Shown here one piece after another: positions 21,965 to 31,737 of a DNA stretch of 36,731 nucleotides; positions within the stretch are counted from its first letter, which is position 1; every line of letters begins with the position of its first letter. Below the pieces are notes generated by a model, which saw only the letters and a list, made by a program, of their open reading frames with translations, had not been told where the DNA came from and made no database searches. This stretch comes from Priapulus caudatus (Eukaryota; Priapulida; Priapulimorpha; Priapulimorphida; Priapulidae), in the NCBI RefSeq assembly GCF_000485595.1, contig NW_014577333.1, positions 200,136 to 236,866 on the forward strand, in the 5' to 3' direction. Made by a program: the position numbers and the translations under genes.

Positions 21965-22476
21965 CTTATAATATACCATATATTTTATACGCCTATATAT
22001 GTCCACGATATTAGTCAGCTAGTAAATGGAGTAATTAAAATAAGGGCTTTTCCAATTACTTTAAATCTACATTGCAAAATAAATATACACACTAGTATAT
22101 GGTAATATCATGAATGACATAGTAGAGATCTCTATTATCAATTGTATTACCATAGAGTTCATTATTATAATTTCAATTACATTACTCCTAGTAGTGGTAG
22201 TAAACTAGTATCATGAACCTATATTATCTATACGAGTGTATAAATTGTACAGATATGTTCATGTTTGTATGGATTTCAAATAATTGCACACGTTAAGAGC
22301 TCCAAATCAACTGTAACAAAACAAAGTAGAGCCTACAAGATATATCGCCATAAACCATGTTTGGGGTATAGTGGCCCCGAAGACATACGTCCTAAAATCA
22401 CAGCTTGTGTAATATATCGTTATGAAAGTGAGTCCCTTGCACCCCTGTAGTCCTACCCCTTTTTTGTTTAAATAGT

Positions 22477-23157
22477 ATCAAGAGCGTATTAAGGAGAGCG
22501 TACAACGGTGAAATGCTGAAACCATGCTGCAGTATTAGTCGAATTAATAAACTTTGCCCGTTTTATTTTGACGATTGTTTGTGGTATTATTGATCAACTG
22601 TCCTACGTTGCTAATATAAAACAAACCGCTAGGCCCTACGATGCCTCTACGTTGAGATAATGAGCAGTGAAAATCTGGTATTTTCGCCGAGAACCTCGCG
22701 TGTTTCCGTCATTCATTGACAATAAATTTTTTTTCCTTCTACTATCTTTTCTCGCATTTCCAGTCATTGACGCAGCCATTACTCCACAAAAACGTCTTGT
22801 TGTTTATCCCCATGGTGATGACCCGCTCCTTACGCTGGATGTAGTAACGCTGTAGTAATAACGTATCGAGTCAGCGCTACACAGCGGCGACCGGAAGCAA
22901 CATACAGTCACAAAACGAGACAGTCGCAGTAAAACTGATCTCGTCGGTTTTCGACGAAAATACCAGATTTTCACCGCTCATTACCTCAGCAAGCAGGCAG
23001 GAAGGTTTGTTTTATATTAACAAGGTAGGACAGCTGATCAATAATACTGCAAAGAATCTTCAAAATAAAACGGGGAAAGTTTATTAATTCGACTAATACT
23101 GCAACATGGTTTCAGCATTTCACCGTTGTACGCTTTCTTTCTTTATACGCTCTTGAT
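22477..23157. mobile_element. Foldback element, ATCAAGAG family, copy 2 (681 bp)
   Basis: Arms of about 215 bp begin ATCAAGAGCGTA at the left and end TACGCTCTTGAT at the right. They pair with small mismatches through shared blocks such as GCTGAAACCATG, GATCAACTGTCC and GTGAAAATCTGG, enclosing a loop of about 250 bp. A 3-bp direct repeat AGT flanks it (22474-22476 and 23158-23160). No transposase is encoded. Confidence 0.85.
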
Positions 23158-23375
23158 AGTATCATTCTGATATAAAACAAGGCTGCTGCTGCTGCAACAA
23201 AGACGACAACAACAACTACTATACTACTATACTACTAATAGTCATACTCCTACTAGTATTACAACGTTACACTACAATAAACTCGGTTAAATTTAAGATT
23301 ATAACGTTATATTAACATTATATAAACGATATATAATGTTAACTCGGGTTACGTAAATTTGCCCATACATAATTT

Positions 23376-24129
23376 CAGGAGTAGATAATAGGGAAGAAGT
23401 GTGACTTCAATAAACAAGCGAAATTCGTCATTTACTAGCCTTAGAATACCTACGATTTACTACTCGTGACTCAACCAACTTAAGCTCAAATCGTACACAG
23501 TACATTCGCCTAGCATCGTGCGAAATCGTTTCCTCGTATACACCAGCAATCTGGAGATAGACGTACGTACGACACGAAAACGTACGACACGATTATCCAT
23601 TCTTTGGCCATCAATCTAAACGTATTGTCTGCCTAACTTGAAACAAAAGGCAGCTACTAACACACTCTTGCTCACTCGGCGAGGCGGTGTGGCTCGCTGG
23701 GAGATTGGAGCTGGAGCTGCTGCTGTTTGCAGTGGGGGTGCGTGCGTGGGGGGCATACCAGCTGTATGCCGGGTCAAAGGTTATCTCGCCGAGTGTTGCG
23801 TCAATGTCCAATCTCCCAGCGAGCCACACCGCCTCGCCGAGTGAGCAAGAGTGCATTAGTAGCTGCCTTTTGTTTCAAGTTCGGCGGACAATACGTTCGG
23901 ATTGATAGCCAAAGAATGGATAATCGTGTCGTACGTTTTAGTCTGTATCTCAGGATTGCTGGTGTATACGAGGAAACGATTTCGCACGATGCTAGGCGAA
24001 TGTACTGTGTACGATTTGAGCTCAAGTTGGTTGAGTTACGCATAGTAAATCGTAGGTATTCTAAGGCTAGTAAATGACGAATTTCCCTTGTTTATTGAAG
24101 TCACACTCCTTCCCTAATATCTACTCCTG
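23376..24129. mobile_element. Foldback element with about 330-bp arms (754 bp)
   Basis: The left arm runs from CAGGAGTAGATAATAGGG at 23376 to about 23708; the right arm from about 23808 to CTACTCCTG at 24129. Pairing blocks include CTCGGCGAGGCGGTGTGGCT, AAAGAATGGATAATCGTGTC (read on either strand) and GGAAACGATTTCGCACGATG. The loop is about 100 bp and GC-rich. The 7-bp direct repeat ATAATTT borders the element (23369-23375, 24130-24136). CAGG...CCTG ends resemble hAT termini, but a 7-bp duplication is not the hAT norm, so the superfamily is open. Confidence 0.85.
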
Positions 24130-25320
24130 ATAATTTGTAAGTTATTACCACCTTACTTGTGATATGAAACAAAAACTTGCTCCTGCATAAAAAAAATTTA
24201 TTCCTATGAATAAATAGGTTTTCCATGCAAAAACACAATTCTAAGGCTAGCTCCAAAAACGGTCTTGCTAGGGTTAGAAGACCGTTTCAAACATTGGCTG
24301 CAGCTAAACACGTAGTTGTCTTATTTGCCAAGTATCACCAAAGAACACTTCACATGTGATATAGCAAATGAATCCACATACATCCACCTTCTTGTAACCA
24401 TCAGTGCACTACGATGCGCTGGGTACTTAAGGGGTTACAGCGACTTTTTGAGACGAATGCAACCAAATTTATGAATTCCCACCATGTTGTATCATTCCGC
24501 CTGTGACTAAAATCCGCAATGGATCGAACAAGGGAAATTAAACGAACTGCGGTCCTCATGTAAACCACTCCTACATCCGAGAACATGTCATCTAAGGTTT
24601 TTACAAATGGCACAGACATTTGTGAACATCGTTCCACTTGCTTTCGTGTGTAATGGCCGTGAGAGCCATCGTGCGGCTATTGTACTATTTTTATAGTATT
24701 TTTTAGCGAGTCTTTTCCGTTTCAGGTTTTCCGTGTCTCTCTTCCGTTGAGCGTCCGCAGTGTAAACATGGCGGGTAACCAATCGTGGAAAGCTGCTTGG
24801 AAAGTTGATATGCTGTGAGAATTAGCAGATTATACCATGAATTAAGAGATACATTCTAGTTTAGAAGCAGGACAACTGTGAGTTAATGTTCATATTTCAA
24901 ACAAGACAAGTCAAAGGTGGTAATAGAATAGTTTTATTTGAGATATACAGAGTTATTCATCTAGATCTGCAGAGGTGATAGGTTTTTTGTATGGAAGGGT
25001 GTCAGACTGTATAGACGATCAATCGCACAGCCTAGTTGGGCTATTCTAAGGCATGCGGCTCGTTACGGAATTCCGTGTTACAGACTTTTCTGCATCGCAT
25101 CATTTTCATAATGCGAGGCATTAGTATTACTATTATTATTATTATACTAGTTATTAGTATTACTATAACTTATTATTAATATTAATACTAATAGGTCTAG
25201 ATACCTGAAACCGTGAACGAACGGCCGAGCACTAGGCCTAGGAATGCCGAATGGGCCGTGTCGTGTATAACTATAACTAGTAGTAGTAGTGGCAGTAGTG
25301 CTACTACTAGTACTACTATA
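24130..25320. other. No gene; small hairpin and (TTA)n patch
   Basis: A 10-bp stem (AAACGGTCTT / AAGACCGTTT) lies at 24257-24287, imperfect (TTA)n at 25120-25195, and TAGTAG/CTACTA repeats at 25277-25318. AACATGGCGG at 24767 matches a YY1-type consensus, but the frame it opens has only 16 codons. Confidence 0.5.
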
Positions 25321-25950
25321 GACCAAATAATTCTGTCCCATATAACCTTTTTTATATTTTGGTGAGGGTTATTGGGACAGAACGGGGTTCATTGAAATTT
25401 CGTGAGATCGCATGCAAAATGCATGCGCTGCGAATGCGGCCCGTACGCCGCTATTGGCACAAAAAACACCTACCGTTCCCTTCTACATGGCTTTACCTTG
25501 CTACTGATATGTGTATACATTCACTTCAATCGTTATTCACTTCTTAAAAGATCGTTTTTAGAGACAAATCAGAGCGAGTCTATCAGCCCTTCCGCAGCGC
25601 CACAGATACAAGCAAGAACCAGGGGCTATTGTAAGCCTCGCTCTGATTGGTCTGATTGTTTGTAAATGGCGAATGTAATTTACTAAAGTTAAATGAAGCA
25701 GGGTTTCTGAAAAACGATCTTTTAAGAAGTGAATAACGATTGAAGTGAATGTATACACATATCAGTAGCAAGGTAAAGCCATGTAGAAGGGAACGGTAGG
25801 TTTTTTTTCGCGCCAATAGCGGCGTACGGGCCGCATTCGCAGCGCATGTATTTTGCATGCGATCTCACGAAATTTCAATGAACCCCGTTCTGTCCCAATA
25901 ACCATCACCAAAATATAAAAAAAGGTTATATGGGACAGAATTATTCGGTC
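25321..25950. mobile_element. Foldback element with about 240-bp, nearly identical arms (630 bp)
   Basis: Arms 25321-25560 and 25711-25950 are reverse complements with only a handful of differences over 240 bases. They start GACCAAATAATTCTGTCCC and end GGGACAGAATTATTCGGTC. The 150-bp loop contains a secondary stem (CAGAGCGAG / CTCGCTCTG). Flanks are TA on both sides, consistent with but not proof of a TA target duplication, since the flanks are themselves TACTAGTA-type simple repeats. No transposase frame is present. Confidence 0.85.
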
Positions 25951-26762
25951 TAGTACTACTACTACTACTAGTAGTAGGCGCAAATCCACTTTAGGCCAAA
26001 CAAAAAAATACCTTTGGTTCGGGTCACATGATTGTGAAAATTAGGGTCGGTAGGTAGGCATACAGCTTTGAAATGCAGGAGCCACGAGATGCAAATGACT
26101 TGCAGTTGCATGTACCATTGCTGCAAGTCATGACATTGTTTTCAAAATGTGAACACCAGTCGTTTACTGTGTGTGTTACTGGTATCGTGTCGTGTACTGG
26201 ATAGTAGTGTTAGGAATCGCTCCAAAAACGGAGCTTGATTAATCGTCTTGAACAAGCGAGTAACCGAAGTGTAAACGGCTCTGCGGCCGCGTATAGCACG
26301 ATAGCATGCGTATACTATATAGTACATAAAAGCCGGCCGCTGCACCATACGACCTTCAGGCTCTGTTTATGAAGTAGCCGGCGGCCCCCAGGCTCTATAC
26401 GACTGTTTCACGTTGGAGGATTCTAGGGAACGTACGTAGGTAGAACGTTTCACTTCGCGCCACAAAGTTCTGTTTATAAATATTTTGGAACTCTCCTTAG
26501 GTAAATAAAATGACAAGAGTCGGATATTTGAATATGTATGATCGGCAGGCGGTATCTTTGAATTTATTTTTTCTTGAAACCCTCTAATGACCGCAGTCGC
26601 ACATTTTATCACTCCGAAATGTGAAGTCGGGCGGGTGACCCGAACCAAAGGTAATATTTAGGTCGGCCTTAGGCACCTTAGGTTTCACGAAGTGATGCAC
26701 AGATTTCTGTGTATCATCAACTGATGCACAAACTTTCCGTATATCAAGGAATGATGCAAAAA

Positions 26763-26798
26763 CCCTAACCCTAACCCTAACCCTAACCCTAACCCTAA
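26763..26798 (+). repeat. (CCCTAA)6 interstitial telomere-type array
   Basis: Six perfect CCCTAA units occupy 36 bp at the inner end of the left arm of a foldback, facing the TTAGGG array at 26847. Confidence 0.95.
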
Positions 26799-26846
26799 GT
26801 CATAAAGTATAACCTTACTCCTTAGATATCACGAAGTGTGTTACTG

Positions 26847-26876
26847 TTAGGGTTAGGGTTGGGGTTAGGGTTAGGG
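26847..26876 (+). repeat. (TTAGGG)5 interstitial telomere-type array
   Basis: Five hexamers, the third changed to TTGGGG, form the inverted counterpart of the array at 26763-26798 and the inner end of the right foldback arm. Confidence 0.95.
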
Positions 26877-26987
26877 TTTTTGCATCATTCCTTGATATAC
26901 GGAAATTCTGTGCATCAGTTGATGATACACAGAAACCTGTGCATCACTTCGTGATACCTAAGCCTAAGGTGCCTAAAGTGGATTTGC

Positions 26988-27735
26988 ACCCTAGTACTAG
27001 TACTAGTAGTATAAGGAACCACCCATTCGTGCACAGCAACATACATGATACAGCATAAATATAGTAGTTAGGCGGTAGATAAACGATAAGCTAAATAATA
27101 TATAAAAATTATTCTATCACACACACGCACGCACAGGTGTAAGTTGTAAACCCGCGATATCAAACGCGCCTTTTGCAGGTGACCCATTCACTTCCTCGAC
27201 TGGCCCTTCCAGACTCACGTCGCAACTAGTCGCATTCCAAGAGGAAGAAACTCACGCAAAGTGGGAGAAAAGCATCAAACTCGCAACAGTTTCAATATAC
27301 GACGATTTAAAAATATACCAAAACAACTTCTAGCTTTACTGTTTGTTACACCTGGAGTTCATCTGCCAAACACAAGTTGCGAAAGAACTTTGCACTTCGG
27401 AAAATGGCGACTCACTAATCGCGTTATTATTTTGAACCATGTGACCGCATCCAAATCCAATATGGCGAATGTAGATCGTACGGATGCATGTCTGCGCGGC
27501 CGTACCGCATAGACTAACAATATCATTCGCTAATATCGATATTTTTCGTCCATTGTAGCATAGACTGACGATCCCGTTAGCCTATGGCAGTAGGATTATT
27601 ATGTCCGAATTTGAATATGGTTATAAAATTTTGATGGAGCTTGTGATCACGTTTATCCAAATACTAGCTGCGCGTACGTACCCGCTGCGCTGGGTAAAAT
27701 CGTGCTACTAATTCATACTACTAATAATGCTCAAG
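26988..27735. other. No feature recognised
   Basis: Unique sequence beginning with TAGTACTAG repeats like those at 25951, on the other side of the nested foldbacks. An 83-codon frame at 27261-27512 is unlike known families. Confidence 0.45.
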
Positions 27736-27836
27736 GGGTCGACGTTGTCGTAACAGGTACTACAGATATGTACCCGAGCCCCGAGGTACATATATGTATA
27801 CACAAAGTGTACCAGATCTTGTACTACAGAAGTGTA

Positions 27837-27896
27837 CCCTAACCCTAACACTAACCCTAACCCTAACCCTAACTCTAACCCTAACTCTAACCCTAA
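27837..27896 (+). repeat. Telomere-type array, 10 units
   Basis: Ten hexamers: seven CCCTAA, two CTCTAA and one CACTAA. The variants suggest an older array than the perfect one at 26763. Confidence 0.95.
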
Positions 27897-27926
27897 ACAT
27901 ACCTCATATAAAAATATAAACATAAT

Positions 27927-27966
27927 ACCAAGAGTGGATAAAAGATCTCTTTTATCCACTCTTGAT
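27927..27966. mobile_element. Foldback MITE, ATCAAGAG family, copy 3 (40 bp), nested
   Basis: Left arm ACCAAGAGTGGATAAAAG pairs with CTTTTATCCACTCTTGAT, with one mismatch in the terminal motif and virtually no loop. AAT is duplicated on both sides (27924-27926, 27967-27969). It sits inside the larger foldback at 27736-28029. Confidence 0.75.
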
Positions 27967-28029
27967 AATACTAAACAACCTAAAACTACCTCGGGTACAT
28001 ATCTGTAGTACCTGTTACGACAACGACCC

Positions 28030-28752
28030 TTCGTGCACTAATACTGGGACACAATAGGAACATTGGGTGAAAATCGTCAATAACATTGCACACAATATCA
28101 ATATTTACAAATCAGTCTAATAAGATAATTATAAGCATGGGAAAAAACTGTTACGTATGACATTTATATGACAGCACAACCCAACTTGAATCCTTGGGAC
28201 ATAATAGTAATATGGTGTAAATGACAAAAAGTTATTATAACATCATGTACGAATGGGTTGCACTTTTAATTTCAAAGTCTCTGATAAACATGTTTTTCGT
28301 TTTTCTCTGGTGCAAATATGTAGAGATTCCTGGCGTCTCCAACTGTTGAACTCCCCACGCACAGTTATCTATTGTGAGATCGTACCATGAATAAAAGAAA
28401 TTCCATATATAGTATAGATAGAGACAGGCCAGCGAGTGGGGTCTGTGTCCACTGGATATTGTCTAGTGAATGCTTGGCGCGCACCTACCTCTGAACTGGT
28501 CCAAGTTGTGCTGTGTTTTAGTATTGCATGGTTTCGGTTTCACAATACCAGCAGCTGATGAGGTGAGGAAAAGAATAGTCATAGATTTTTCTGTGTGTGG
28601 CAGCATTGTACAGCGAGTGCTGACATTGTCTGAAGTTTCACGAATTCACGATTTTTGACGGATTTTTCAGTGAGTTTCATTGTTTGACAGATTTTTTTCG
28701 TCTATGAACACTCCCCGGGTATAGGGTACGATACATAACCCACATACATAAT
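28030..28752. other. No feature recognised
   Basis: A+T-rich unique sequence with no frame over 62 codons and no repeat identified. Confidence 0.5.
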
Positions 28753-28797
28753 GAATACATACATACATACATACATACGTAGCGTACGTACTACGTA

Positions 28798-28840
<43 letters not shown>

Positions 28841-29024
28841 CACGCACGCACGCACGCACGCACGCACGCACCACACACACACACCAAACACATACACACA
28901 CACACACACACATACACACATACACACATACACACCATACACACATACATACATACATTACATACATACATACATACATACATTACATACATACATACAT
29001 CATACATACATACATACATACATA
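28753..29024 (+). repeat. Compound (ATAC)n / (ACGC)n / (CA)n microsatellite
   Basis: Runs of ATAC (28753-28780), ACGC (about 28796-28870), CA-rich sequence (28871-28940) and ATAC again up to the left end of the element at 29025. Confidence 0.95.
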
Positions 29025-30730
29025 CAGGGGTAGATTCATCAAGCTGGGCGTACGCAAAATTATTTGCGTAAATCTTGTGTACGCAATCGACGTTGGTTAG
29101 TTGGCGATTCATCAACACAGTTATTTAGTAAATTTGGCGTACGATTTCGCGTACGCAAGCGAGGCCGTTTTAGGGCGATTCATCAAAGCTAATATTTACG
29201 TAAACCTTTGCGTAACTTTACACGAGCTGACAAGGTGCCGTAAACCACTCGAATTTCCGCAGGGTTTCCAGCATACGCAGCATACATTATTTTTATTGAG
29301 AAAAACATTATAAAATTACTACTCAACTACAAATAAATAAATAATTACCATACTACACAGACGCGGCGCGCCTTGACGCTTCTTTTGTCATAGCTTGGCA
29401 TTGTTTCGTTATGAGCGATTCGTAGTTAGCGATGTACGGCACACGCAGCCACGTGTACGTGCACACGCACGCACGTGTACGGTGTACACGCACGAAGCCA
29501 CACGTGCACAAGCACGCACGCACGACTGTGTACGTGTCCACGCACGCACGCCCGTGTACGTACACACCACGCACGCACGCACGCACGTGTACGTGCAACC
29601 GCACGTACGGCACACATACGCACGCACGTGCACTGCACGCACGCACGCACGCACATGTACGTGCACACGCACGCACGTGATAGTACACACGCACGCACAG
29701 CACATGTACGTGACACGCACGCACACAAGCAGCCACCGCACGTGTACGTACACACGCACGCACAGCACGTGACGTGCCACGCCACGAACGCACACGTGCA
29801 CAATCACGCACCGCCACGTGTACGTGCGCACGCACGCACGCCCGTGTACGTCACACGCCACGCAACGCACGTGTACGTGCACAGCGCACGTACGTGTAGC
29901 GTGCACACACACCCGCGCCACGCACGCGTGCACATGCACGCACGAAACGCACGTGTACGTGCACACGCCACGCACGCGCCCGCCCCGTGTATGTACAAAC
30001 TCACGCCACGCACAGCACGTGTACGTGCACACGCACAGCACGCACGCACGTGTACGTGCACACGCCGCACACGTGTACGTGCACACGCACGCACGCACAC
30101 GTGCACAATCACGCCGCACGTGTACGTGCGCACGCACGCACGCCCGGTGTACGTACACACGCACGCACGCACGTGTACGTACACACGCGGGCACGCACGC
30201 ACGTGTACGTGCACACGCACACACGTACGTGTACGTGCAGCATAGCGCACGTGTACGTGCACACACCCGTTACGGCACAACACACGCACGCACACGTGCA
30301 CATGCACGCACGCACGCACGTGTCGTGCACTACGCCACGCACGCGTGTACGTGCACACGCACGCACGCACGCCACCGTGTACGTGTCGCTGCTTTCATGA
30401 GTGTTGAACGCAACCATACAAACGAAAATGTGGACACTATCACATCCCCCAGCACTGATTTAGACAGAGCTAGAAGAGCCATATGGCAGAGAGGCGTCCG
30501 TTTGGTTCCTATCGGTATGTGCCGCACAGTGTGATTGGTTTATGCTAGCACGCCCTTCACAACGGCCAGCAGCCACGATGGCGTAGTGGATTTACACTGG
30601 AATTCATCAACATTTGCGTACGCAGGTGCTACGCTGCGTTGATGAATCGCACCTACGAGCTTTGCGTACGTACTTCGTAGAAACTCGGTTACGCAATACA
30701 CTTTACGCAACGTTGATGAATCCGGCCGGG
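29025..30730. mobile_element. Inverted-repeat element with GATTCATCAA subterminal repeats and an internal minisatellite
   Basis: The left end CAGGGGTAGATTCATCAAG and the right end, read inward, CCCGGCCGGATTCATCAAC are embedded on both sides in (ATAC)n. GATTCATCAA is repeated at 29033, 29106 and 29177, and in inverse orientation at 30639 and 30713, that is, every 71-74 bp towards both ends, each accompanied by TTTGCGTACGC-like sequence. The interior 29447-30385 is a minisatellite. Because the host sequence is itself a tetranucleotide repeat, a target duplication cannot be measured. No recognised transposase. Confidence 0.7.
29447..30385. repeat. GTGTACGT / ACGC minisatellite, array 1
   Basis: About 20 exact GTGTACGT cores (plus variants) alternate with (ACGC)n and GCACAC blocks. 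Several cores extend to the palindrome GTGTACGTACAC. A higher-order copy is visible: the block GTGCACAATCACGC followed by GTGTACGTGCGC occurs near 29796 and again near 30101, about 305 bp apart. Long open frames across the array on both strands are a by-product of composition. Confidence 0.9.
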
Positions 30731-30900
30731 ATACATACATACATACATACATACATACATACATACATACATACATACATACATACATACATACATACAT
30801 ACATACATACATACATACATACATACATACATACATACATACATACATACATACATACATACATAGCATACATACATACATACATACATACATACATACA

Positions 30901-30932
<32 letters not shown>

Positions 30933-31152
30933 CATACATACATAGCATACATACATACATACATACATACATAACATACATCATACATACATACATACAT
31001 ACATACATACATACATACATACATACATACATACATACATACATACATACTTACATACACACATACATACATACGCACATACGCACGTACGCACGTACGC
31101 ACGTACGCACGCACGCACGTGCGTACGTACATACATACATACATACATACAT
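30731..31152 (+). repeat. (ATAC)n microsatellite with ACGC/GTAC patch
   Basis: More than 330 bp of almost pure ATAC, a patch of ACGC and ACGT units at about 31072-31128, then ATAC up to the left end of the hAT-like element. It is a continuation of the tract left of 29025, so both elements inserted in one original microsatellite. Confidence 0.95.
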
Positions 31153-31737
31153 CAGTGTTGTAGGTCTCGAGGCCGGTCTTGGCCTCGAGACCGGCCTCGA
31201 GACCGTTTTCCTTGGTCTCGGTCTAGGTCTTGGCCTCAGAGTGCAATGACTCGGACTCGACTCGGACTCGAGCCCTCCGGACTCGAGGAACTCGGGTCGA
31301 GACCGGCTCGAGGCCACTACATACATAGTACACAACTGTACATATTGTAACACGCAGTTTACAAAGAATTTAAAACTAAAACTCTTAGGTTTTCTAGATA
31401 AACGGCCTAATCTTGTAACTTTTTCAATGGCTCGATTACGATTCTTGTCCCTTTGATTTGAATCTGCTGTCACTTCGTCCCTTTGCGCTTTTTCTACCAC
31501 TTCTTTCTCTTCTTCTACCACTTCGAGGTACTAGCACTCTCTCATTGGTTCAACAAGCCGTGTCATTCTCGTAAAACACAAATGGATCCGTTACTTTGAC
31601 ACGTTTCGTATGACTCGCTGTCTCTGTGTTTTCGGCTGACCTATGGCGATGTTTCATGTTTATAAACATTGACGTCATATGCGCACATGCACGAGTTTAA
31701 CGGTTGGCAGCAAGCAGATCGTGATATTGTTCGATAC

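Larger units (their letters stand above)
25980..26987. mobile_element. Nested inverted-repeat element containing telomere-type arrays
   Basis: The outer 17-bp arms are GCAAATCCACTTTAGGC (25980-25996) and its complement (26971-26987). A second pair, built on CCTTTGGTTCGGGTCAC, lies at 26007-26027 and 26635-26655, separated by about 600 bp of unique sequence. A third pair of about 130 bp (26669-26798 and about 26847-26978) carries CCCTAA runs at its inner ends. The loop is about 48 bp. No coding sequence is recognised. Confidence 0.8.
27736..28029. mobile_element. Second foldback carrying a telomere-type array
   Basis: Arms of about 42 bp (27736-27777 and 27988-28029) pair through GTAACAGGTACTACAGATAT and GTACCCGAG. 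Inside are a 60-bp CCCTAA-type array and the small ATCAAGAG foldback. The arm sequence differs from that of the element at 25980-26987, so telomere-type repeats occur in two distinct inverted-repeat contexts less than 1 kb apart. Confidence 0.8.

Noticed and set aside
24767-24820. Gene start at AACATGGCGG
   Set aside because: The frame stops after 16 codons and no donor site or downstream frame was recognised.
26763-26876. Scar of a chromosome end-to-end fusion
   Set aside because: Fusion would give TTAGGG followed by CCCTAA; the order here is the opposite, and matching non-telomeric arms flank it.
29409-30266. 285-codon and similar Cys/Val/Arg-rich ORFs
   Set aside because: Translations of the GTGTACGT/ACGC minisatellite, open on both strands and in several frames.
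30614-31249. IHTY/MYVC repeat ORFs
   Set aside because: Translations of (ATAC)n; the tetranucleotide cycles through all frames without stops.
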